Positions 55,881 through 64,000 of a stretch of DNA of 64,000 bases are shown piece after piece. The DNA comes from Batillaria attramentaria (taxonomy: Eukaryota; Mollusca; Gastropoda; Batillariidae), in contig JACVVK020000325.1 of NCBI GenBank assembly GCA_018292915.2, positions 227,501 to 291,500 on the forward strand. The letters are read 5' to 3'. The notes beneath the pieces are model-generated. The model did not search any database. It was not told the origin of the DNA and worked only from the letters and a program-made list of their open reading frames with translations. Positions within the stretch are counted from its first letter, which is position 1, and every line of letters begins with the position of its first letter. The position numbers and the translations under genes are program-made.

Positions 55881-56006
55881 GATAAACTGAGGGTTGACAA
55901 CAGGCCAAAGCCGCGTCTATTTGAGGCCATCAAAAATGGGGACTCTGGTACTGTGGACAAAATGCTGGAAGAGCTGGGAACCCAAGACGTCTTTTCCATG
56001 GAACTG
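55881..56006 (+). CDS. Gene 3 exon matching gene 2 exon 2
   Basis: 41-42 codons open; donor CTG|GTATGC intact, acceptor AG missing. The nearest AG (55890-55891) would break the frame. Confidence 0.6.
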
Positions 56007-59000
56007 GTATGCTAGCTTTCTGTCTTTTTGATGGCACACTATTAGATGTTATTATTAGATGTTTACCAACCATCAAGGTCTCAACGCTCTAGCTCCGAAC
56101 GCCTTTTTGTCGTACCTGTACCTAAGACCTGCACCAAGTCCTTTGGACAAAGATCATTTCAATACCAAACCCCTGTAGTTTGGAATTCTCTTCGCCAGTA
56201 CACTCGTAACGCATCTAAAAGCCAAACTGAAAATCTTCCTGTAGAGACTGTCCTATGACTAGTTTACTCTAGACCTTCCGCCGTTCTGAGCCCTCCTCCT
56301 GGTGGAATCGCAGTGTGTGTGTGTGTGTGTGTGTGTATTGTGTCAGTAAGTCTTGTGTACTTTAATTTATTAGTTTAGACTGTATTTGTGAAGCGCATTG
56401 AACTCACTTTGTTGGGATACTATGCTAGACAAGAATGTCTTTATTATTATGATTATATGCAATTGTCTTTGTCCAGTTATTGTAAGGGAAATTTGAGCTG
56501 AGACGTGAATTTTGACTCGATTTGACTTCAAACTTCGCATTGACCACAAACTTCTGCCCCTTGTTTTCTCCTGTGTCCATAGAAAGTCCCCGCAGCGTCT
56601 CTCTGAGCTCATCCCTTCATATATAGTCCATCCCGCACTCTTCGTTCTTCATCTCAGTCCCGCCTGTCCATCCCTGGGTTTCATGAAAACACCACCAAGA
56701 AGCGCTTTGGAGCTCGCTCCTTCAACTTCAAGTGTTCTGCTCCTACTTTCTGGAACGCCCTGCCGCCATGTTTGAAATCCAGCACCTCCACCGAATCTTT
56801 CCGGAGCCACCTTAAGACTCATCTTTTCTCAAAGTTCTGATGCAGACTCCCCCCCCCCCCCCGCCCCCCCCCCCCCCCCCCCCGCCCCCACCACCACCCC
56901 CCATTTTCCGTTTTACTTAAAAACTCCCCCCCCCCACCACCACCACCCCCGCGTTACGAGCTCGGTGTGCATGGAATTTGTTTTTCAGCGATGCGTAATA
57001 CATCATCATCATCAGTTGGTAAGATAAGGCCCCAAATACATTCCTGCCCGCAAAGGAATTTGAACCCGATTCCTCAGGATACACAGCGCGTACCTTATGC
57101 ACAAAGAGAAATCCACATGTTCAGACACGAATTGCATAGAGCTTATTGCATTATTGGTCCAAGTGGTTTGTAACTGGCATTGTTTGCGGCCCCAATACAA
57201 TTTTTTCTTTTCTTTCTGAGAAGCAAGGGAAGACTGTAATGCAAGCTGCTGTTGAAAGTGGACATGAACAGATCGTACGACGACTTCTTCAGAAAGGGGC
57301 CGACGCTAATGAAAAACTAAGGGTGAGTTCAATCTGTCACCTACTGCCTCATCTTTTACCTTTTTATCCCTACTTTATTATACCCTTCGGGCTGCTTCCC
57401 CCGGAGGCAATTGCGTCGCCGCGGTGCAGCGCCACCCAATACCTATCCTGCTTTTTGTTTCAATTTTGCTGGTGGAGGAAAGCCGGATAATCCGGAGGTA
57501 AACCCCCGATGAGCAGCCCAGTAGCCAGGAAAAACCGGTATCACATATCACAAGCTCGACCTGGGCTCGAACCCATGCTCCGCTACATAGATAATTTGTT
57601 TATCATTAATAGTAGTAGTAGTAGTAGTAGCAGTAGTAGAAGCGCTTTGGAGCTCGAGTTGTGTTCGCCTCCCCTGTTCGGCTTGAAGTGAGCAACTCTA
57701 TTGTTTTTTTCTGTTGATTGTTCCTTCCTTTTAGTTTTGTTTATCTAACTGAAGCTTCCTGAGAATGTGGCCGACATTTTGGTACCAATATCTCCAATAT
57801 CTGTGCATAGACTGGCGAAATATCTACGCTTTCGTGTTTGGACTTAGTACTCTGTTTTGGCTAGAGCGTAGCTACAGCACTAAGCGCTCTGTCCTGGTAT
57901 CCCCAGGTACCCGTGTACCAGTACTCCTTTGTGCCAATGCACAATGCACCCTCCAGCCTGCACGTGCATGGACTTTCCCCTATACTGCTCTGTGCTTGAA
58001 ATCAATGCGACATGCCCGCCGTGTACTCGTTACACAAGAGACGCACTGGTGAATGTCAACAACACAGTGACTTCTGTCTTTGATGCTCTAGCTCTAGCTG
58101 TGTTCTCGTCTGAATGAACTTGGGATTCATTCCCGTTTGGATACGTTTTTGTGTGTCAAGCGCCACAGGAAGAAATGCCCCTACCGTGCCGGCCGCCGTG
58201 TGCAGGATAGAGGTAGGAGAATTCCTGTTATAACTCTCACTGTCATCACAGCTGTACCAAGCGGAATGTAAACTATGAAAACCTGATTCACATTCCTCTG
58301 ATGACAACGCCAACTCGTCAGAAAATTGCCGGCTTGCGTGTCTTGTTGTTCAACGCTCGGACAGTTGCATCCCCAGAGGACCCACGCCCCTCCCGGGGTG
58401 ATGGTATTGCCGTCATTCTTCGAGTTCGACGTCGATCACTCAGCATTTGAACTGGCGAAAATCACTCTTCCACAAAAGCAGGTCCACTTCTTTGCCATTT
58501 ATCGTCCCCCACCCTGCCGAAAAAAACAAACAAACTGGCAAACTGATCATCCTTGGTGATTTCAATTTCTAGTTCGACTGTCCTCACAATTCAAATACTA
58601 TGAAACTCGCTGAAATACTTAACATCTTTGATCTTGTTCAAAGTCCGTGAACCAGCCCACTCACAGACACGGCCATATCCTGGATTGGATCTTGAACAGG
58701 CCCAGTGATAATCTTCTCAACTCACATACACTTGAGTCTGATCACCTTTGTGCCATCACTCATTTAGATGTGTCTGTACCACCCAGTCAACCTGTCTGTG
58801 TAGGAGCTCGTAACATCCGTGCTATTGGCAGGCTGTCTTTCAAAGCATACCTCCATACCTGTCTGTTAGAGCACCCCAGACCACCAGCTGAGCAGTTAAA
58901 CTCTTGCCTACAGACGCTGCTTGATAAGCATGCCCCATCCACCCGCCGGAAAGACAGTGAGAGTGGTTGTTCACAGGCCTCACGGACCATATTCATATCT

Positions 59001-61970
59001 TTAACGCCGCCAAGAGATGCGTCAGTCGCATCGTTCAAGCAGCCAAGACAGCTTTCTTCAGCTTCAAGATCACGGAGAGCAAGTCTTCAAAGCAGCTGTT
59101 TGACATCACCTGCAAACTGACTGCCAGAAATGATCCGTCCCCACTACCGACCATCTTCCCACCTGTTGAACTTCCTGGTTGTTCTAGGGAGCCGGGGTGG
59201 CCGAATGGTAGAGCGTTGGACTTTCAATGCTCGGGTCGTAAGTTCGAATCCCGGCTGGGGCCAAATATTTGTGCTGGCCTTTGTGAGGAACCAGATTGTT
59301 GTATTTTAAATATTCATTGTAATTTAAATCATAACAAGTATTACTGTCCGTCATATAGACAGGTTCCTTGGTTCCTGCCATAATAGTGAGTTGTGTTTTT
59401 ACTTGGAATGATAGAATTCTGGGAGCGTAGATGATGACGTCAACCGGTTAGTATCACTGAAATTTCGTATGTTGCTTCCGTCAGAAACAAACTATGACGT
59501 AAATTCGTAAAAGGAAAGTCGACGTCTGTTCGGAGAGATGTAGCCTATGAGCGGAAAACCGTCAAGAACATTGAGATTCAAACAGCCATTCTGACGCGGG
59601 TTGTCACTATTGCCGATGTATTTGCCCTTTTGTAGGGCGGTCAAGTCCGGACAAGTTCAGGGTTCACAGGTCCCTAATGGTTGTACGGAAGGTCGAACTG
59701 GGTTGCTGAAGGCCTCGGTGTAGCGCCGCAACGCCAGGAGGTTACCGTCGGAATCTCATATTAGCTACGACAGTATCTACATCAGGAAAAGTGTCGCCGA
59801 CAGCCACGAAGAATTGACTACGTAAACTCTGTCTTCGTGGGACTGCTCGCCTTCTTGTTTTTTTTTTTTATATATAATAAACTCATAAGTATACTCTAAC
59901 TGTCGTTAGAGCCACATTCTTAAACAACCAGGAACTAAAATAGTGAAATACTTTGTCTACTTTTCTTGACTGAGAGCACTGACAGGGTGTTTTTCATTAG
60001 TCAGGTTTCAGTAGCCGTGATAGTCGGTTGGAAACTTCGCACCTCTCTCTGTTTTGTATGGGGAAATACATGTTTGTGTGATTGTATTTGTGTAAATGTT
60101 TGTGTGATTGTACCCCAGTATGCCCCTGTGTAACTGTGCACGATTGTGTGTGGTATGCACGTGAATGTGATAGTGAGTGTGAATGTGTTTACACGGAACG
60201 CAGGACAGGGTCGTGACAACTTTTTTTCTCGCTGCGCCGTCTTTGATATCACCCTTAAACTCCTAAACAACCACCAACCATCCTGGATGTTCTTCTGAGT
60301 TTTTCACAGAGAAGGTCCAGACCATACGAGATAGGCTTGACGGACTTGCTTCCTCAACTGCCTCAGACCCTGCCACTGTCTTTCATGGTGACCCCCTAAC
60401 TGCCTTTAGGCCTGTCACTGAACAAGAGGTGCACGAGATGCTGATGAACACCGCACAAAAGACAAGTAGCCTTGACCCACTCCCTACCAGTCATCTCTGT
60501 GAGTGTCTGGATGAGCCGGCAGTGACAAATATGATCAATGAATCTCTGTCCTCTGGCACATTCCCCTCTGTCTTCAAAACGGCTTTCGTGAAATCGCTTC
60601 TCAAGAAACCCTCTCTCGCTCCCAACAGTCTTAGGAATTATCGGCCTGTGTCCAGTCCCCCGTTCCTGTCCAAGATCACTGAGAAAATTGTTCTCTCTCA
60701 ACTTCTCCAGCATCTAAACTCAAACAACCTTCTGAGCCTGTAGCAGTCTGCTTACCGCCCTGGTCACTCCACTGAAAATGCACTCTTGAAAATAGTGAAT
60801 GACCTCTTGTTGTCTCTTGATGATGGTAAAGTTTCTGTTCTCGCGCTGCTGGATCTTTCAGCAGCTTTCGACACCATAGACCACCAGATTCTCCTTCACA
60901 GGCTTCAGCATGTTTTTGGTGTGCATGAGACTGCTCTGGCATGGTTTAGCGGACCGAAGCCAGACCGTCTATGTCAGTGATCGGCTGTCAGATCTCAACT
61001 GTGCTGCAGTTCGGCGTCCCCCAGGGGTCCGTCCTTGGGCCTGTGATGTTCACACTGTATGTCCAGCCGCTCTCCCAGGTCATTGAACGCTTCTCCATCT
61101 CGTACCACGCTTTTGCGGACGACACGCAGCTTCATGACTCGTGACCCCCCCCCCCCCCCCACCCCCCGATCAGATTCATGACACAATTAAGAGTCTTCAG
61201 GAGTGTGTCCCTGAAATTAAACTATGGATGACCTCAAAGAAACTTAAATAATGACAAAACTGAGGCCATGACTGTTGCCTCACCGAGAATTTCCCGGTCA
61301 GTGTCACTCCCTCAGTCCATGGAGATGTGTAGTTCCACAGTGCAGTTCTCTCCTCATGTCAAAAACGTGGACGTAACTCTGGACAGCAGCAAACGTCTGT
61401 AAGTCTGCGTATATTGAGTTGAGACGCATTGCCTCAATCCGTCACTACCTCACAGAGGATGCAACTAAAGTTCTTGTTTGTACTTTCGTCCTTTCGACGC
61501 TGGACTATTGCAATGCCCTCCCGGCTGGCTGCCCTCAGTTACTGATAAACAAACTTCAAAAGGATCAAAATGCTGCAGCTCGCTTAGTTCTTAAGGCGAA
61601 GAAATCAGATCAGGCCACACCCCTTCTCCGTACTCTGCACTGGTTGCCTGTGTCTTGTAGAATTCAATACAAGATTTCAACCCTGACGTACAACTGTGTC
61701 ACCTCCTCCTGTCCTCCATATCTGTCTTCTTTGCTTCAGCTTTACACTCCATCTACACAGCTTCGTTCTGCCGCTGACATTCGGAAACTCCGTGTCCCTC
61801 GATCATGTCAAAGCGTGTGTAGTTTTTCATACCAGTGTCCGAATTGTTGGAATGATCTCCCAGCATCAATCAGATATGCAGACACAAAGCCATTCTTCAA
61901 GCAAAATCTGAAAACCCACATCTTCACTGCCCTCGACCAATAGCTGTTGTCACATCATCATCTTGATGGT

Positions 61971-62007
<37 letters not shown>

Positions 62008-63755
62008 CGGGGGCATGGGAGGCCGTGTATGATACTGCACATTATGTGTTTGTAGTTAATCGTATGTGTTGAAGCATGTTGTGTGTGTTTCCGAGTGAGT
62101 GTGTGTTGATTGTAAGGAGCCCTGAGCTCCTGCAGGAGGGAGGGCGTCCCTTAAAGATCTAAGCTCCCAACAAAAAGCCGCTTTCCGAAGTGTGAAAGCA
62201 CAGTCAACTCTGTCACAGTTGCAGAGTTCACACAGTGTCCAGAAACAGCGACAAAACCGTGCCGAAAAGCTGCCCCCACTTCCTGTCGGGCTCTGTCCAC
62301 GCTACTGTGCACATCCCCGTTCAACCCGGCTCATTATGTGACCACGCCGCGGATACGTCTGTTTAGGGGACTGAGCGGCGATGTTGGTTATGGCGCAAGC
62401 TATGCTACTAGCGGTAAGAACACCTATTGGAAAGCAATTTTGTTTCTTGTGTAAACAATTCAGCTCAAGCTTGCAGAACTAAAATTAAAACCGCAATTTG
62501 GAGATGTTGTTGCCGATAAAAACGCGCTTGGCAAATCTGAGTGCCCGCGTGCTCCATTCAGTTCTCACACATCTCGGCAAATTTAAAAAAAAAAAAAAAA
62601 AACTTCCGTCAACATTTGTTGCGCCATTCTGACGACAGCACGGCATACGAGCGACACTGACCAAAATCAAAAGTGACACGATTTGTATGGGGGTCATTGT
62701 GGACAGTACTGTACTCGGATGACCACTGCACGGAGATGTGCACATTAGCATGGACGGAGCCCGACAGGAAGTGGGGGCAGTTTTTCCGGCACGGTTTTGT
62801 CGCTTTTTCTGGACACTGTGTGAACTCTGCAACTGTGACAGAGTTGACTGTGCTTGCACGGTCGACTCCGTAAAATTTTTCACACTTCGGACAGCTTTTC
62901 GTTGGGAGCTTAGATCTTTAAAGATACTTCCTGCAGGTTGATCAACTCCCACTGTGTCCAAAAAATGTTTCGCACAGACGCCGCCACTGTTGGGCCTGTG
63001 GTCTTCCCAAACGCTATCTTAGAGCTCGGTAAACTTGTAATGTTGCCATCGACCCAATGTGAACTGTACTCCCTGGCCTAATTTACAGCGGCGGCCATTA
63101 GGATTCGTCTGCTCCACACGAACTGATGACGCCACTTCAGTCATCCGGAAATGCCTGTCAGCACTGGATTTCACGATGTTGTATTGCTTCTGCGTTAGTG
63201 GTGCCAGTACTTTAAACACGTGCTAGGCGACAAAATCTCTGCTAATTAAATGTCCACGTGTGTTCCGAGAGGGACGCTAAAGGGGTGCAAGCGCCGAAAG
63301 TAGGTCAGAGTCACCTGTGACTACACGGGACTGAACCAGACAGCCATGCCAGCCGGCATGTTTTACAGTTGTAGGGTAATTAGGTGTCACGTGATACCAG
63401 TGACCGTACATGGCTCTACACAATTTCACTGTAACGCTCAGTAGCCGATACACTCGCTCACATCTAACTGAGACTATGTTCTTGTCACCATAATAAGCTT
63501 ACGTCGACCTGTTAGCTTAGAAAAAGTTGCAGGTTGTATCTTTAAGTACACATATTATCATTTAGCAGTAGTACTAGTAGTAGATGTTGTTGTTTTTGTT
63601 GTCACCAGTAACAAAACAAAACATCCCTTTTAGAAGAATAGGATTTTTGTTTGCAGAACGGAGAATCCTTGTTGCACATTGCGGTCAAGATACGGAGACC
63701 GGAGATTGTTAACCTGCTGTTGGAGTATAAAGCAAACGCATCTTCCAAAGATTAC
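55881..63755 (+). CDS. Gene 3: partial paralogue of gene 2, N-terminal ankyrin exons
   Basis: Three exons homologous to gene 2 exons 2-4: about 55881-56006, 57224-57322 and 63657-63755, all open and in the same phase. They encode RLFEAIKNGDSGTVDKML, QGKTVMQAAVESGHEQIVRR and NGESLLHIAVKIRRPEIVNL. The model presumably continues beyond the window. The first exon lacks AG at its expected acceptor (GGAT where gene 2 has ACAG), and no start exon is seen because the DNA equivalent to the gene 2 candidate is replaced by a LINE. It may be a pseudogene, or use a different start. Confidence 0.65.
56040..56455 (+). mobile_element. LINE 3'-end remnant with (GT)n
   Basis: KSFGQRSFQYQTPVVWNSLR-type C-terminus, (GT)n at 56313-56336, then the TGTGAAGCGCATTGAACTCA tail motif. 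Absent from gene 2 at this place. Confidence 0.8.
56490..56845 (+). mobile_element. Old LINE remnant (copy 2 of 16920)
   Basis: Matches 16920-17336 (CTTCGCATTGACCACAAACT, AAATCCAGCACCTCCACCGA). Marks the segmental duplication. Confidence 0.8.
57224..57322 (+). CDS. Gene 3 exon matching gene 2 exon 3
   Basis: 33 codons, phase 0; encodes QGKTVMQAAVESGHEQIVRR. Donor AGG|GTGAGT. Acceptor GAGAAG is weak but has AG. Confidence 0.75.
57385..57605 (-). mobile_element. SINE family C
   Basis: Antisense; GCCGCGGTGCAGCGCCACCC and GGGCTCGAACCCATGCTCCG match the family at 42285. Confidence 0.7.
59188..60285 (+). mobile_element. SINE family A inserted in the LINE and itself split
   Basis: Head and mid-body at 59188-59283, tail at about 60216-60285. 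Outer flanks CTGGTTGTTCT and CTGGATGTTCT resemble a target duplication. Confidence 0.8.
59284..60215 (+). mobile_element. Unclassified 930-bp insert, LTR-like
   Basis: Begins near TGTGAGGAACCAG and has an AATAAA-type signal near 59876. No coding frame. It could be a solo LTR, but TG...CA ends and a target duplication are not clear. Confidence 0.4.
62151..62921. mobile_element. TTAA foldback element, copy 3
   Basis: 771 bp; TTAAAGATCTAAGCTCCCAA at the left, its complement at the right, long inverted arms. Same family as 22549 and 34157. Confidence 0.88.
62922..63656. other. Gene 3 intron, nothing recognised in most
   Basis: Only the last roughly 70 bp is homologous to the gene 2 intron before exon 4 (ACATCCCTTTTA, GTTTGCAG). 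Confidence 0.5.
63657..63755 (+). CDS. Gene 3 exon matching gene 2 exon 4
   Basis: 33 codons, phase 0; encodes NGESLLHIAVKIRRPEIVNL. Donor TAC|GTAAGG; no minisatellite follows. Confidence 0.8.
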
Positions 63756-63786
63756 GTAAGGTTTTGGCTCCCGTGTGTAACAAAGG

Positions 63787-63789
<3 letters not shown>

Positions 63790-63851
<62 letters not shown>
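63790..63851. repeat. (GT)n microsatellite
   Basis: About 31 units; the remaining DNA to 64000 shows no exon. Confidence 0.95.
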
Positions 63852-63852
<1 letters not shown>

Positions 63853-64000
63853 CCTTATTCTTTGATGTTAAGTCAAGGTCAAGGCCATGCACGCTGTTTT
63901 GGGGAAACTTTAATGTTGACATTTTCTCCGAAACAAGACACAGTAGAGGCACCAAACGAGGCATGATAATAGACAGCAATGAGACCTATGCAGACGTACA

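Larger units (their letters stand above)
57770..62150 (+). mobile_element. CR1/L2-like LINE, decayed and interrupted
   Basis: Pieces in order: a GLRVLLFNARTV-like endonuclease start broken by frameshifts (near 58330), an endonuclease strand ILGDFNF (58549) followed by a stop, GHILDWILNRPSDNLLNSHT (58671), RT KSLLKKPSLAPNSLRNYRPV (60592), LLDLSAAFDTIDHQILLHRL (60846), FADDTQLHD near 61112, and a C-terminal tail RRIASIRHYLTEDATKVLVC (61422-61943). Many stops. It carries a nested SINE A and a further insert. Located in a gene 3 intron. Confidence 0.85.

Overview
This is animal nuclear DNA, most likely from a mollusc, possibly a gastropod. The evidence is spliced genes with GT-AG introns, a very high load of (GT)n, (CT)n and (GTTT)n simple repeats, several tRNA-derived SINE families, many decayed LINEs whose 3' tails end in (ATT)n, and several foldback/MITE DNA elements. 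Species assignment is inference. All gene models come from reading frames, splice consensus, phase bookkeeping and comparison of copies inside the window; no transcript or database was available.

Two genes on the + strand make up the left half. Gene 1 (2974-9393, four coding exons, 1463 aa) carries a 15-residue tandem linear repeat, then a P-loop STAND-type NTPase (nSTAND3-like) and about 27 ankyrin repeats, all encoded on one 3.4-kb exon. Gene 2 (about 14839-35326, some 19 exons, about 950 aa) has ankyrin repeats spread one per exon, an acidic linker, conserved modules I cannot name with confidence, and a C-terminal Death domain. A nucleotide-switch sensor with a long ankyrin array next to an ankyrin-Death protein resembles an invertebrate NLR/apoptosome-type signalling cluster; that role is inference.

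Two partial paralogues of gene 2 follow. On the minus strand at 38416-42129 the last four exons are present with the same intron phases, tail-to-tail with gene 2. On the plus strand from 55881 to beyond 63755 the first three ankyrin exons are repeated inside a segmental duplication (13.66-19.27 kb versus 52.76-63.76 kb). Its first ankyrin exon has lost the AG acceptor, and the putative start exon is replaced by a truncated LINE.

Between and within these genes lie an L1/Tx1-like LINE with ORF1 and a frameshifted ORF2, a second LINE carrying nested SINE and LTR-like insertions, a pogo/Tigger-like element, three TTAA-flanked foldback elements, a 794-bp double-inverted element, and about 17 copies of one tRNA-like SINE, many with clear target-site duplications. 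One SINE locus is a chimera that appears to have carried 3' flanking DNA from another SINE locus in this window.

The most unusual observations are a 20-copy, 40-bp minisatellite whose unit is a 5' splice donor; a 111-bp tandem duplication that copies an exon end plus donor in frame; simple repeats that abut the splice sites of gene 2; and the two-frame-open repeat exon of gene 1.
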